Source of the DNA: Cytobacillus sp. NCCP-133
GTDB lineage: Bacteria; Bacillota; Bacilli; Bacillales; Cytobacillaceae
Direction of reading: 5' to 3'
Length of the DNA stretch: 64,000 nucleotides
Assembly: GCF_026011715.1 (NCBI RefSeq)
Contig: NZ_BRVM01000010.1
Coordinates: forward strand, 1-64,000
In this document: positions 36,652 through 47,929 of the stretch, one piece after another
How the letters are laid out: every line of letters begins with the position of its first letter
How positions within the stretch are numbered: position 1 is the stretch's first letter
Made by a program: the position numbers and the translations under genes
The notes under the pieces: model-generated
What the model was told of the DNA's origin: nothing
The model's database searches: none
Seen by the model: only the letters and a program-made list of their open reading frames with translations

Positions 36652-36658
36652 TAAAAAG

Positions 36659-36698
36659 AAAAAGCAGGCAGCCTCATTTAAGAGGCTGCCTGCTTTTT
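36659..36698. terminator. Strong bidirectional terminator
   Basis: AAAAAGCAGGCAGCCTC and its complement around a 6-base loop, shared by the BCCT gene and the converging 86-aa gene. Confidence 0.92.
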
Positions 36699-36704
36699 CT
36701 AAGC

Positions 36705-36965
36705 TTACCACTGGGAGAGGTATGACATGGCTAGGTGGAATGATCCATATAGGCTTAGACTCATGATCGTCACAAAAAACGTTTTTTTTGCTGATTTTAT
36801 AATCCAGTTTCCAATGTTTATGGCCAAGTAGAAAAAAACGAAAAACATGATCACCTTGTATACAAGCTGATCGTATTTAGACAGCCATTCAATAAATGTA
36901 TAACCGCTCCAAATAATCAGCTGCAGCAACAGTGCTGTATAAACCTTCACTTTTCCCACCACCAC
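36705..36965 (-). CDS. Small membrane protein, 86 aa
   Basis: Three predicted helices (about 8-26, 35-52, 60-80) and short loops. Not assigned to a family. The start is uncertain: GTG at 36965 and GTG codons shortly downstream all follow the purine-rich GTGGTGGG stretch. Single gene. Confidence 0.6.
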   Translation of the reverse strand: MVVGKVKVYTALLLQLIIWSGYTFIEWLSKYDQLVYKVIMFFVFFYLAINIGNWIIKSAKKTFFVTIMSLSLYGSFHLAMSYLSQW

Positions 36966-37259
36966 TTTTCTGGTACCAAATTTCCCTATTCTCTAATAAA
37001 AAAACCTTTGTGTTTGTAATATATGTTTAATATTAATATCTTATTTTTCATTTCTGTAACATTTGAATGACAAGCCAAAATTTTCATAACCTGTATGATA
37101 AAATACTCATAATTATTAAAGATTAATTTTTAAATGTTGTATGGACTGTTAACTTTATGGGAATCTCTAGTGACTTTTATACTAGAAAATATTTTTTCTA
37201 TATGGTGTCTTCGATCGATTTGTTTCTTGAATATTTTATAAAGTGAGGGCATTGAATAT

Positions 37260-37640
37260 ATGAAAGGTCTGCCGCTTATAATAATCATATCAATCTTACT
37301 TATGACCTCTTCATGCAACCATAAAGAAACAAAAGAAGAGTTAATGATTGACGACAGTGTTAAACAAATTATTTTTTTCTCTGACCATAACCAATACGAG
37401 CAGGAGGTTTCTTATTATGATGCGATTATTGAATTAAAAAGGAGCTTTCCTGAAGAAATAAAGAATATGAAAATCATTACGGCATCTGATTCAAAAAACT
37501 ACTATACCAATTTTGATATAGAAGGCTGTCCGGCTATTTTAATTGTCTATCAGGATGAAGTATTGGTTGAGGTAAAGGGAGTTGTTCCGAGAGAACAAAT
37601 TGTTCAACCCGTGGCTAATGCTTTGGACAGCGGCATGTAG
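37260..37640 (+). CDS. slp: Slp-like lipoprotein with thioredoxin-like fold
   Basis: A 126-residue lipoprotein: signal peptide, lipobox TSSC at about 16-19, then a domain with a thioredoxin-like pattern (QIIFFSDHN strand; a Pro preceded by Cys in GCPAILIVYQ; GVVPREQI). The usual Cys-x2-Cys redox pair is absent, so it is probably not a disulfide oxidoreductase. B. subtilis has the small peptidoglycan-associated lipoprotein gene slp at the same place, next to pdhD; the identity is by position. Confidence 0.6.
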   Translation: MKGLPLIIIISILLMTSSCNHKETKEELMIDDSVKQIIFFSDHNQYEQEVSYYDAIIELKRSFPEEIKNMKIITASDSKNYYTNFDIEGCPAILIVYQDEVLVEVKGVVPREQIVQPVANALDSGM

Positions 37641-37692
37641 GAAATGCAAGGACCTTGGAAAAGGCCCATATGGATGAAACAGAACCAAAAAT

Positions 37693-37728
37693 AAAAAATC
37701 CTTCCCGCAATGGGAAGGATTTTTTTTA
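37693..37728. terminator. Bidirectional terminator at the end of the pdh operon
   Basis: AAAAAATCCTTCCC-GCAAT-GGGAAGGATTTTTT, between slp and pdhD. Confidence 0.92.
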
Positions 37729-39135
37729 CTTTACAATATGAATCGGGCTGCCAATAGCAACTTCTGCTGCTTCCATTGTAATTTCACCTAATGTTGGATG
37801 AGCATGGATTGTCATGGCAAGATCCTCAGCAGTCATACCTGCTTCGATCGCTAACCCAAGTTCAGCAATCATATCAGATGCACTAATTCCTGCAATTTGA
37901 GCACCAATTACAAGTCCATCTTCTTTGCGAGTAACTAGCTTTAAGAACCCATCAGTTGAATCGAGTGCAAGCGCACGTCCGTTTGCTGCAAATGGGAACT
38001 TGGCCGTTGTTACTTCAATACTTTCTTCTTTAGCCTGCTGTTCTGTATAACCGACTGATGCTAATTCAGGCTCAGAGAATACGACAGCTGGAATTGCAAG
38101 GTAATCAATTTCAGCATTATGGCCAGAAATTGCTTCTGCTGCTATTTTACCTTCATAAGAAGCTTTATGAGCTAATTGAGGACCTGCTACAATATCACCG
38201 ATTGCATAAATATTGCTCACATTTGTACGGCATTGCTTATCGATTTCAATAACACCGCGTTCTGTCATCTTAATGCCAACTTGTTCTAAGCCAAGTTCGT
38301 CTGTATTTGGACGTCTTCCTACCATTACAAACAAATAATCTGCATCAAGAGTTTTCTCTTCGCCTTTTTCTTCAAACTTAACGGTTACACCATTTTCATT
38401 CTCTTCAACACCTTTAGCAAATGCCTTGGTAATGAATTCAACGCCTTTTTTCTTCAGGTTCCGTTTTACAAGTGAAGTCATTTGTTTCTCAATTCCGAGA
38501 AGGATATCATCTGCCCCCTCAAGAATTGTTACTTGTGAACCAAAGTTTGCATATGCGCCGCCAAGTTCAATTCCAATAACGCCTCCGCCAATCACAACAA
38601 TTTTTTCTGGAATTTCTTGAAGTGCAAGGGCACCTGTCGAATCAAGAACACGTTTAGAATATTTAAAAGAAGGTAGTTCAATCGGACGTGAACCTGTTGC
38701 GATGATTGCATTTTTAAATGTGTAAGTTTGTGCAGAATTATCATCCATTACACGAAGGGTATTCGTATCAACAAAGTAAGCTTCACCGCGTACGATGTCG
38801 ATATTATTCCCCTTTAAAAGGCCTTCTACTCCACCTGTAAGCTTCTTGACTACACCGGATTTAAATTCTTGTACTTTTGTAAAATCAACTTTTACGTTTT
38901 CAGCTGTAATCCCCATTACATCTGAGTGCTTAGCGTTTTCATAGCGGTGGCCTGCTGCGATTAAGGCCTTTGAAGGAATACATCCAACGTTTAAGCAAAC
39001 TCCGCCCATATATGCTTTTTCTACAATTGTAACCTTTTGTCCAAGCTGTGCTGCGCGAATCGCTGCAACGTATCCTCCTGGACCTGCACCAATGACTATA
39101 GTATCTGTTTCAATTGGGAAATCTCCTACTACCAT
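37726..39135 (-). CDS. pdhD: PdhD, dihydrolipoamide dehydrogenase (E3)
   Basis: A 469-residue FAD/NAD disulfide reductase that reoxidises lipoyl groups of E2. FAD motif [18 protein letters not shown], redox pair [18 protein letters not shown] motif [19 protein letters not shown] and the C-terminal catalytic HAHPTLGE. Last gene of the pdh operon, 4 nt after pdhC. Confidence 0.97.
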   Translation of the reverse strand: MVVGDFPIETDTIVIGAGPGGYVAAIRAAQLGQKVTIVEKAYMGGVCLNVGCIPSKALIAAGHRYENAKHSDVMGITAENVKVDFTKVQEFKSGVVKKLTGGVEGLLKGNNIDIVRGEAYFVDTNTLRVMDDNSAQTYTFKNAIIATGSRPIELPSFKYSKRVLDSTGALALQEIPEKIVVIGGGVIGIELGGAYANFGSQVTILEGADDILLGIEKQMTSLVKRNLKKKGVEFITKAFAKGVEENENGVTVKFEEKGEEKTLDADYLFVMVGRRPNTDELGLEQVGIKMTERGVIEIDKQCRTNVSNIYAIGDIVAGPQLAHKASYEGKIAAEAISGHNAEIDYLAIPAVVFSEPELASVGYTEQQAKEESIEVTTAKFPFAANGRALALDSTDGFLKLVTRKEDGLVIGAQIAGISASDMIAELGLAIEAGMTAEDLAMTIHAHPTLGEITMEAAEVAIGSPIHIVK

Positions 39136-39139
39136 GTTC

Positions 39140-40492
39140 TTACGCCTCCATTAACAATAGTTCTGGATCATTCAGTAAACGCTTGATGTGATTTAATGCA
39201 TTTTGAGCAGTTGCTCCATCAATGATTCTGTGGTCAAAGCTTAGTGATAATGCCAATACTGGAGCAGCAACAATTTCTCCATCTTTCACTACTGGTTTTT
39301 CAGCAATGCGGCCAATTCCAAGAATGGCAACTTCAGGATGATTGATAACCGGAGTAAACCATTGTCCTCCTGCAGAACCGATATTTGTGATTGTGCAAGA
39401 AGCACCCTTCATGTCATCGGCAGCAAGCTTGCCATCACGTGCTTTACCAGCTAGTTCATTGATTTCATTAGAAATAGCAAATGTAGATTTGCGGTCTGCA
39501 TCCTTGACAACTGGTACAAGAAGACCTTTTTCAGTGTCTGCTGCGATACCAATGTTGTAGTAATGCTTATGGATGATTTCGCCTGCTGCATCATCGATTG
39601 AAGTGTTTAGTGCTGGGAATTCACGCAATGCGCTTGTTAATGCTTTTACCACATAAGGAAGGAATGTAAGCTTAATTCCTTTATTCACTGCAACTTCTTT
39701 AAACTTCTTGCGGTGTGCAACAAGTTTCGTTACATCAATTTCATCCATTAATGTAACGTGTGGAGCTGTATGCTTAGAGTTTACCATAGCTTTTGCAATA
39801 GCTTTACGGATTCCGCTCATTTTCTCGCGAGTTTCCGGGTACTGTCCAGCAGGAATTGCCTGTGCAGCTGCAGGTGCAGTTTCTTTTGCTTCAGCTTGTG
39901 ACGCAGCTTCTTGAGCAGGCGCTTCAGCAGCTTGAGCTTGTGCTCCGCCATTCAGGAATGCATCAATGTCAGCCTTTTGAATGCGTCCATTTTTTCCGCT
40001 TCCAGCTACTTGGCGAATGTCGACACCTTTATCACGTGCGTATTTTCTTACAGAAGGCATCGCGATAATGCGGCGGTTTGGATCTAAATCAGCCTGGGAG
40101 ATTACTGCTCCTTCTTTAGGTGCATCTTGCGCAGAAGCTTCTTCCTTTTTCAAGTCCTGGCCAGCTTCAGCTGTAGCCTGTACTTGTGCTTCTGTTTTTT
40201 CTTCTTTAGGAGCCTCATCTTCATGGTCTCCCTTAAATTTAAGGTCTTCGTATCCTGGAGCATCAAAAGTGATCAATACTTGACCTACAGTTGCGACTGT
40301 ACCTTCTTCAACAAGAATTTCTTCAACTTTACCTTTAACAGGAGAAGGAATCTCTACAACTGCTTTATCATTTTGGACTTCACAAAGCACGTCATCTTCT
40401 TGTACTTCATCGCTTGGCTTTACAAACCACTTAACGATTTCACCTTCATGGATACCTTCACCGATATCAGGCAATCTAAATTGGAATGCCAA
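39140..40492 (-). CDS. pdhC: PdhC, dihydrolipoamide acetyltransferase (E2)
   Basis: A 450-residue core of the pyruvate dehydrogenase complex. One lipoyl domain (about 1-78; lipoyl Lys in QNDKAVVE), an Ala/Glu/Gln-rich linker, a peripheral subunit-binding domain (about 140-178; [20 protein letters not shown]), a second Ala-rich linker and the catalytic domain with [11 protein letters not shown]. Confidence 0.97.
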   Translation of the reverse strand: MAFQFRLPDIGEGIHEGEIVKWFVKPSDEVQEDDVLCEVQNDKAVVEIPSPVKGKVEEILVEEGTVATVGQVLITFDAPGYEDLKFKGDHEDEAPKEEKTEAQVQATAEAGQDLKKEEASAQDAPKEGAVISQADLDPNRRIIAMPSVRKYARDKGVDIRQVAGSGKNGRIQKADIDAFLNGGAQAQAAEAPAQEAASQAEAKETAPAAAQAIPAGQYPETREKMSGIRKAIAKAMVNSKHTAPHVTLMDEIDVTKLVAHRKKFKEVAVNKGIKLTFLPYVVKALTSALREFPALNTSIDDAAGEIIHKHYYNIGIAADTEKGLLVPVVKDADRKSTFAISNEINELAGKARDGKLAADDMKGASCTITNIGSAGGQWFTPVINHPEVAILGIGRIAEKPVVKDGEIVAAPVLALSLSFDHRIIDGATAQNALNHIKRLLNDPELLLMEA

Positions 40493-40579
40493 TGGAATTC
40501 ACCCTCCTATTATTTCGCTCGTTCATAGTAAAACACGTCAGGGGAATATCTTCCCCCTTGTGTTATCAGTTATATACAA

Positions 40580-41557
40580 TTAAAATTCAAGAACTTTTTT
40601 AGCTGTCTCGATTACATCTTTATAGTTTGGTAACCAAACTGTTTCAGCTTGCGGGAAAGCAAATACAGTATCTGGTGCAGCTACACGCAGAACGGGAGCT
40701 TCCAGGCTAAGAATTGCACGATCATTGATTTCCGCAACAACATTTGCTGCAATACCAGCTTGCTTTTGCGCTTCCTGAACGACAATTGCTCTGCCTGTCT
40801 TCTCAACAGAGGCAATAATTGTTTCGATATCCAGCGGTGCAACAGTACGCAAGTCGATTACTTCAACAGACTTGCCTTCTTTTTCAAGCTCTTCAGCCGC
40901 TTTTAATGATTCATGAACCATTGCGCCGTAAGTCACAATTGTTAAATCCGAACCTTCACGTTTTACTTCTGCCTTGCCTAGCGGAATTGTATATTCCTCT
41001 TCAGGGACTTCCTGGCGGAAAGAACGGTATAATTTCATGTGCTCAAGGAAAATAACCGGGTCGTTATCGCGGATAGATGAAATCAGCAATCCTTTTGCAT
41101 CATACGGAGTCGACGGGATAACAACTTTAAGGCCCGGTTGTTGAGCCATTAAGCCTTCAAGGCTGTCCGCGTGCATTTCAGGAGTATGTACGCCTCCTCC
41201 AAATGGTGAGCGGATTGTAACAGGTGCACTGTATCTTCCGCCAGAACGGTAACGCATACGTGCAAGCTGGCCGGAGATAGAATCCATTACTTCAAAAACG
41301 AATCCAAAAAATTGAATTTCAGGGACCGGACGGAAGCCCTGTAAACCAAGACCAACTGCCAGACCGCCGATTCCGGATTCAGCTAGTGGTGTATCAAATA
41401 CACGCTCTTCGCCGAATTCTTTTTGAAGGCCTTCGGTAGCACGGAAAACGCCGCCATTTACGCCCACATCTTCACCGAATACCAATACATCCGGATCGTT
41501 GCGCAATTCTGTGCGAAGAGCATCAGTAATTGCCTGAATCATTGTCATTTGCGCCAT
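40580..41557 (-). CDS. pdhB: PdhB, pyruvate dehydrogenase E1 beta
   Basis: A 325-residue transketolase-like beta subunit ([29 protein letters not shown]). With PdhA it decarboxylates pyruvate using thiamine diphosphate. It begins 3 nt after the pdhA stop. Confidence 0.97.
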   Translation of the reverse strand: MAQMTMIQAITDALRTELRNDPDVLVFGEDVGVNGGVFRATEGLQKEFGEERVFDTPLAESGIGGLAVGLGLQGFRPVPEIQFFGFVFEVMDSISGQLARMRYRSGGRYSAPVTIRSPFGGGVHTPEMHADSLEGLMAQQPGLKVVIPSTPYDAKGLLISSIRDNDPVIFLEHMKLYRSFRQEVPEEEYTIPLGKAEVKREGSDLTIVTYGAMVHESLKAAEELEKEGKSVEVIDLRTVAPLDIETIIASVEKTGRAIVVQEAQKQAGIAANVVAEINDRAILSLEAPVLRVAAPDTVFAFPQAETVWLPNYKDVIETAKKVLEF

Positions 41558-41560
41558 GGT

Positions 41561-43255
<1,695 letters not shown>

Positions 43256-43285
43256 AAATGCCGGCAACTCAATATGCCGGCATTT
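43256..43285 (-). terminator. Terminator of ykyA
   Basis: AAATGCCGGC and GCCGGCATTT arms with a 10-base loop. Confidence 0.85.
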
Positions 43286-43288
43286 CAG

Positions 43289-43957
43289 TCATTCCTCGGT
43301 TTTTATCTCAAGTCCTGCCTCTTTATAAAAGGCAAGCTTTGCTACATTGTATTCTTTCGTTTTTTCGTTAAATTGCTTATTTGAATCAAGAATTTTTTCG
43401 TACATATCATTTATTTTGCTGATTTGTTCTTCAAGCTGTTCAAGGGAAAGATCTTCGTTTTTAAACATGGTGTAAAGTTCTTTATCATATTCAAGCGCTT
43501 TGGAATAATCTTTATACAGCACGTCATGGATAGCATACCTATCCATCATTATTTTATATAAATCGCTTGATTTTTCATGCAGCTCTTCTTCTTCAATTTC
43601 ATCTATTATAGCAGATAAATTTTCAAATTCCTTTTTAGAGGCCTGGATGCTTTTCTGTTCTTTTTTCATATGGGTCTTTCTTTGCTCCACAATGGATAAA
43701 GCTTCATCAGACAGCTTGGTAATTTCGGCAAACTCTTTCATTCCCAGGGCAATAATCTTATCATATAATTCCTTTTCTTTTTTCTCCAAATTAACAAGCG
43801 GCTCTTGCTGCTCCTCAAACCCTTTTTCTTCTGCAACTACTTTTTCAAGTACTTCATACATTTCTTCCTCTGGGGCAGGCTTGTTCATACATCCAGCAAT
43901 AAAAATTGATGCAAAAATTACGATCAGCAATAATCGGCTTTTGCTAAAAATCAACAC
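43289..43957 (-). CDS. ykyA: YkyA, putative cell-wall-binding lipoprotein
   Basis: A 222-residue lipoprotein: hydrophobic signal with lipobox IAGC at about 20-23, then a long Glu/Lys-rich helical domain with strong coiled-coil character (about 30-205). It matches the YkyA family upstream of pdhA in B. subtilis. Start GTG at 43957 after GGAGG. Function unknown. Confidence 0.88.
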   Translation of the reverse strand: MLIFSKSRLLLIVIFASIFIAGCMNKPAPEEEMYEVLEKVVAEEKGFEEQQEPLVNLEKKEKELYDKIIALGMKEFAEITKLSDEALSIVEQRKTHMKKEQKSIQASKKEFENLSAIIDEIEEEELHEKSSDLYKIMMDRYAIHDVLYKDYSKALEYDKELYTMFKNEDLSLEQLEEQISKINDMYEKILDSNKQFNEKTKEYNVAKLAFYKEAGLEIKTEE

Positions 43958-44235
43958 AGTGAAACCTCCTTACTTTAACAATTTAACTATATCGATACTT
44001 GCGCCTTTTGACAATAGCCCAATGGAATGACAGATTTTATCGAGTACCGCTTCCCGCAATACAAAAGCTTGTCCGTCCATTATCATCTTACTTCAATCTA
44101 TTCAATTCATTTTCCCATTATGACTTGGGCATTGGCCTACACCAAACATTTGTTTATACATAGGCTATATTAATCGTCCAATGCGGCTGGTTAGAAAATA
44201 TGGACGAAAATCAAACTATAGGGAGGTTATCCTTC

Positions 44236-44361
44236 ATGTATGGATACGGTTATGGCTGCGGTTATCCTGTAGGCGGCGTTGGTTATGGAAGAGGTTTTGC
44301 GTTGATTGTTGTATTGTTTATTCTATTAATTATTGTTGGCTGCGCTTGCTGGAAGTTTTAA
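44236..44361 (+). CDS. YjcZ-family sporulation micro-protein
   Basis: A 41-residue protein not listed among longer frames: a Gly/Tyr/Cys-rich head ([20 protein letters not shown]) and one membrane helix ([21 protein letters not shown] would follow in register). This is the YjcZ/YhaL-like family of tiny proteins common in spore formers. AGGGAGG precedes the ATG, and a terminator follows within 10 nt. Confidence 0.85.
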   Translation: MYGYGYGCGYPVGGVGYGRGFALIVVLFILLIIVGCACWKF

Positions 44362-44366
44362 TTCTT

Positions 44367-44396
44367 GGAGAAGGCCCCGTTGGTGCCTTCTCTTAT
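44367..44396 (+). terminator. Terminator of the yjcZ-type gene
   Basis: GAGAAGGC and GCCTTCTC arms followed by TTATT. Confidence 0.8.
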
Positions 44397-44541
44397 TAAC
44401 ATTTTCAGCGCGCTCTGTTAAACTGAAATTAATAAAGCAGCCTTTAGAGCCTGATTTTGCTGGATCTTCCCCAACGCTTTTTCCGCCGATCTCAGGCTCG
44501 CTTGAATTAAACTTTTTATTACATAGCGGGAGTGATTATTC

Positions 44542-45093
44542 ATGCTAAGCATGAAAGAGATAATTCGTGATGGCCATCCTACCCTAAGAAAAGCGGCAGC
44601 GGAAGTGAACATGCCTCCATCTGAAGAAGAAAAACAGCTATTAAGGGATATGCTGGAATATGTAATGAACAGCCAGGTACCTGAACTTGCTGCCAAATTT
44701 GGATTAAGGCCTGGCATTGGCTTAGCAGCCCCTCAAATAAATGTTTCCAAACGGATGATTGCAGTACATGTAACCGATAACGGAGAACTATTCAGTTATG
44801 CCCTCTTTAATCCAAAAATTATCAGCCATTCTGTTCAGCGTTCATATTTATCTACAGGGGAAGGATGTTTATCTGTCGATGAATCAATACCCGGTTTTGT
44901 GCCGAGGTATGCAAAAATAACCATAAAAGGAACAGACCTTGAGGGCAATGATGTTAAGCTTAGGCTAAAGGGACTGTCTGCTATTGTCTTCCAGCACGAA
45001 ATTGATCACTTGAATGGGATTATGTTTTATGATCATATTGATAAACAAAATCCTTTACAGCCTATTGATAATGCGATAGCAATTGAGAGATAA
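44542..45093 (+). CDS. def: Peptide deformylase
   Basis: A 183-residue Fe/Zn hydrolase that removes formyl groups from new proteins. The three motifs are present: [17 protein letters not shown] (metal Cys) and QHEIDHLNG (two metal His and the catalytic Glu). The length fits the longer Bacillus YkrB type. ATG at 44542; an internal ATG three codons later is also possible. Confidence 0.96.
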   Translation: MLSMKEIIRDGHPTLRKAAAEVNMPPSEEEKQLLRDMLEYVMNSQVPELAAKFGLRPGIGLAAPQINVSKRMIAVHVTDNGELFSYALFNPKIISHSVQRSYLSTGEGCLSVDESIPGFVPRYAKITIKGTDLEGNDVKLRLKGLSAIVFQHEIDHLNGIMFYDHIDKQNPLQPIDNAIAIER

Positions 45094-45142
45094 CTTTATT
45101 CATTGCAAAAAAGGGGCAACCATATAAATTCTGATATTATAA

Positions 45143-45285
45143 GAAAATCGCAAGGCGCCCGCCTATCGGCGACAAGCATAAGCCAATCCAAAAGGTTGTT
45201 TTTTCATCTTTTTGACGGTTTGGTAGACCTGAGAGCCGATGGCGCCTGGAGCAAGACAGTTATCGACGTTCAAAATTTTATACTC
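45143..45285 (+). repeat. Intergenic hairpin repeat, copy E
   Basis: It starts GAAAATCGCAAGGCGCCCGC and ends GATGGCGCCTGGAGCAAGAC followed by AGTTATCGACGTTCAAAA. It is preceded by ATAAATTCTGATAT, the tail that follows copies A and B, as if a neighbouring copy were lost. It lies in the convergent def-ykrA gap. Confidence 0.8.
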
Positions 45286-45290
45286 TCTAA

Positions 45291-45333
45291 AATAAAAGGA
45301 AAGCCTCTTTCTACTTTGGGCTTTCCTTTTATT
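45291..45333. terminator. Bidirectional terminator between def and ykrA
   Basis: AATAAAAGGAAAGCC and GGCTTTCCTTTTATT arms. The 97 bp from here to the ykrA stop hold nothing recognised. Confidence 0.85.
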
Positions 45334-45430
45334 AAATTTGCCTGATGATTTCCTGCAGGCACTGAGCCTTCCGCTCCATCAAAAAGCTTTACAAATGAAA
45401 ATGAACACTGCCATTCAATACAGCCTTCTA

Positions 45431-46201
45431 TTAAATTAATTGAAGATCTTTTAACCCCTTCCAAATCCCTTCTTCGTCAACTGATTCTGTTACACGGTCA
45501 GCTGCCTCTTTAACCACATCCGCAGCATTGCCCATAGCTACCCCGGTACCTACAGCATGTAGCATTTCAATATCATTCAATCCATCTCCAAAAGCATATA
45601 CATCCTTCAATTCAAATCCAAGCCGCTCAATCATTTTTTTAATTCCTTCTGCTTTTGACCCTCCAGCAGGCAATACGTCTACGGAGTAAGGATGCCATCT
45701 GATAAATCCGAATTCAGGATATTCAGGAAAGTATATTTTTTCATCCTTTTCCTCACAAAAAAGCAGTGACTGATAAAGCTCCCTATCCATATAGAAATCC
45801 TTATCTTCTTCAGGATGAGGGAACTTCAGGCTTCCCATGCTTTTTTCAATATATTCATGATGAGGGACTGATGATTTCATCGTTTTCTCATTCATAAATA
45901 CGAGAGGATGTCCATTAGCGTGAGCATGGTTATACAGTTTTTCGATTTCCGATGTTTTTAAAGGATTACGATAAATAGCTTCATTTTCAAAAACCACATA
46001 CTGTCCATTAAAACTGACAAATGAATCAATATCCAATTCTTTACGAAGGCTTTCAAACATAAATGGCGCCCTGCCTGTAGCTATGGCTACAAATGTACCT
46101 TTCTTTTTCAGCTGATCTATCGCTTCTTTCGTACTATCAGGGAGCTTTTTATTGTGATCCAGAAGAGTCCCATCAATGTCAAAGAAAACAATTTTACGCA
46201 T
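45431..46201 (-). CDS. ykrA: YkrA, HAD-superfamily Cof-type phosphatase
   Basis: A 256-residue HAD hydrolase. Motif I FFDIDGTLLD with the nucleophile Asp, motif II IATGRAP, motif III Lys near GGSKAEGIK, motif IV FGDGLNDIEML. The Cof/type IIB cap lies between. It probably dephosphorylates sugar phosphates or nucleotides. It converges on def, as ykrA/ykrB do in B. subtilis. Confidence 0.92.
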   Translation of the reverse strand: MRKIVFFDIDGTLLDHNKKLPDSTKEAIDQLKKKGTFVAIATGRAPFMFESLRKELDIDSFVSFNGQYVVFENEAIYRNPLKTSEIEKLYNHAHANGHPLVFMNEKTMKSSVPHHEYIEKSMGSLKFPHPEEDKDFYMDRELYQSLLFCEEKDEKIYFPEYPEFGFIRWHPYSVDVLPAGGSKAEGIKKMIERLGFELKDVYAFGDGLNDIEMLHAVGTGVAMGNAADVVKEAADRVTESVDEEGIWKGLKDLQLI

Positions 46202-46239
46202 AAGTCTTCATACTTCCTTTCGTTCTAAATCATATTGCT

Positions 46240-47133
46240 TCATGCTGCAGCCTTTCTTCCTGTTTGCCTTTCTTTTTTTGAGGTAACATATACTCCTGCA
46301 AATATAATAATAAGCCCAACAATCATTGATAAATGGATTTGCTCATTAAGAAGCATGGCTCCCCATATGATTGCTGATGCAGGTACAATATAAGTGACCA
46401 ATGAAGCAAATTCCGGACTTCCTTCCTTTACCAAATAATAATACAAAAGATAAGCAATGCCTGAACCAAAAGCCCCTAAACCAATCAGTGGAAGGAATAT
46501 GTTCATCTCCATAAATTTGTATAATGGAGTAGACGATAGTAATCGCATTGCAAAAAAACTGATAATTGCAGCTGCTAAAAGCGTGAACAGTGATATATGC
46601 AGAGTTGAAACCTCTGCAAGATATTTTTTTGTAAGATGTGTCCCGGCTCCGTAGCAAAAAGCGGCACCTGACATTAAAAAGACACCGTAAGTATTGCCTG
46701 ATAATAAATCTGCGGTGTGAAAATCAGATAAAATTAAAATTCCAATAAAACCAATGCCAATGCCGATCCACTGGTTTTTGCCCAGAACGGCAGCAAAAAA
46801 AAGGGAACCAATTAAGAGAGTCCAAATTGGTGTTGTTGCATTCAGAACGGATGCCATGCCTGAGGATATCATTGTTTCACTCACTGATATCAGCAGCCAC
46901 GGCAATGCATTATTTAAAAAGCCCACCAGTATGAGTTTTTTTAAGGGAAGCCGCCGCCACGCAATTTTTTTGCTCTTAAATAGCACAATTAGGGCTAAAG
47001 GTGCAACTCCGAACAAACATCTTCCGAAAACAACTGCTGCTGGTTCTATTTCCTCCAGCAGAATCTTAATAAAAAGAAATGAAGTTCCCCAAATCAAGCT
47101 TAAAACCATTAAAGCCCCATATAGTTTCCCCAT
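46240..47133 (-). CDS. EamA/DMT-family permease
   Basis: A 297-residue protein with ten helices in two EamA repeats (about 5-135 and 150-285; LIWGTSFLFIKILLEE near the start). It exports or imports an unknown small metabolite. The start at 47133 follows AAAGGGTGT. It lies 38 nt upstream of ykrA on the same strand, a likely operon. Confidence 0.88.
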   Translation of the reverse strand: MGKLYGALMVLSLIWGTSFLFIKILLEEIEPAAVVFGRCLFGVAPLALIVLFKSKKIAWRRLPLKKLILVGFLNNALPWLLISVSETMISSGMASVLNATTPIWTLLIGSLFFAAVLGKNQWIGIGIGFIGILILSDFHTADLLSGNTYGVFLMSGAAFCYGAGTHLTKKYLAEVSTLHISLFTLLAAAIISFFAMRLLSSTPLYKFMEMNIFLPLIGLGAFGSGIAYLLYYYLVKEGSPEFASLVTYIVPASAIIWGAMLLNEQIHLSMIVGLIIIFAGVYVTSKKERQTGRKAAA

Positions 47134-47391
47134 ATGATCCACACCCTTTCATTACAGCAATAAAACACTAAACCCTTAAAGAGAAATTGTCAATTGGTTT
47201 CCATGTGTAAATCTGTCTCTTTAAATCAAATTTCCATTTTTACCCACGAGAAATTTTCATCTATCACCATATAATATAACTAAAAAATATCTTTGAAGAG
47301 AAAATTATTAATACAACTCTGTTTAAAACGCCCTTGCACCTTTACTTTGGACAAGGTTCGTTTAAAATAGAAAGTAAGGAGTTGATCCACT

Positions 47392-47463
47392 ATGTTAAAG
47401 AAGCTGAGAAAGAAGCTCTTAAAACAGTGGAACGAAATGCTGCGAAAAAAGTCTATTGCCTGA
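47392..47463 (+). CDS. 23-residue cationic amphipathic peptide
   Basis: An ATG preceded by AAGGAG at 10 nt opens a 24-codon frame: LKKLRKKLLKQWNEMLRKKS between Met and a short Ile-Ala end. Nine of 23 residues are Lys or Arg, with leucines spaced as on one face of a helix. A TTTACT/TAAAAT pair 16 bp apart lies upstream, and a terminator begins 7 nt after the stop. I do not recognise a family; it could be a regulatory, membrane-active or leader peptide. Confidence 0.6.
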   Translation: MLKKLRKKLLKQWNEMLRKKSIA

Positions 47464-47470
47464 CAATTTT

Positions 47471-47496
47471 GAGCCCTTCAAACTTGCGAAGGGCTC
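47471..47496 (+). terminator. Terminator of the 23-codon gene
   Basis: GAGCCCTTC-AAACTTGC-GAAGGGCTC followed by CTTCCTT. Confidence 0.85.
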
Positions 47497-47647
47497 CTTC
47501 CTTATTGTAAATTGGTTATCAGTACACTTTTTTACATAGTTTACGCTCCCCTCCACCTTATTCCAGCTTTAGCTGCTGTGGTAAACTGTGCAAAAGGAGA
47601 GACGCTAGAGCTTAAAAATCAAAGTTAATACTTGTCTTTCAGGAAAA

Positions 47648-47679
47648 AACATGTAATACATGTTATTATTTTATATAAT
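47648..47679 (+). promoter_or_regulatory. rpoY-rnjA promoter with a perfect palindrome
   Basis: TATAAT at 47674-47679 is the -10. The -35 region is covered by AACATGTAATACATGTT (47648-47664), an 8+1+8 perfect palindrome. This looks like an operator for a dimeric regulator. No consensus -35 is present. Confidence 0.6.
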
Positions 47680-47713
47680 AGATTAAGCGATATCGGATTA
47701 AGGAGAGATAGAA

Positions 47714-47926
47714 ATGATTTTTAAAGTATATTATCAAGACTCTAAAACAGAAGTACCGGTCAGAGAAAAAACAAAAACGATTTTTGTCGAAGGAGATTCT
47801 GAAAGAGATGTCCGCAATAAGCTGGCTGACCGCCCTTTTAATATAGAGTTTGTAACCGCTGTGGAAAGCGAATTTTTAGAATATGAAAAACAAAATGAAG
47901 ACTTTAAAGTATTGGAGATTGAATAA
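47714..47926 (+). CDS. rpoY: RpoY, RNA polymerase epsilon subunit
   Basis: A 70-residue acidic protein (YkzG), the small epsilon subunit of Firmicutes RNA polymerase ([20 protein letters not shown]). Start after AAGGAGAGAT. It is 3 nt upstream of rnjA, the same pairing as in B. subtilis. Confidence 0.95.
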   Translation: MIFKVYYQDSKTEVPVREKTKTIFVEGDSERDVRNKLADRPFNIEFVTAVESEFLEYEKQNEDFKVLEIE

Positions 47927-47929
47927 TTT

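Noticed and set aside
44418-44717. 99-codon minus-strand frame across the def start
   Set aside because: Overlaps the certain deformylase start region and has no ribosome binding site.
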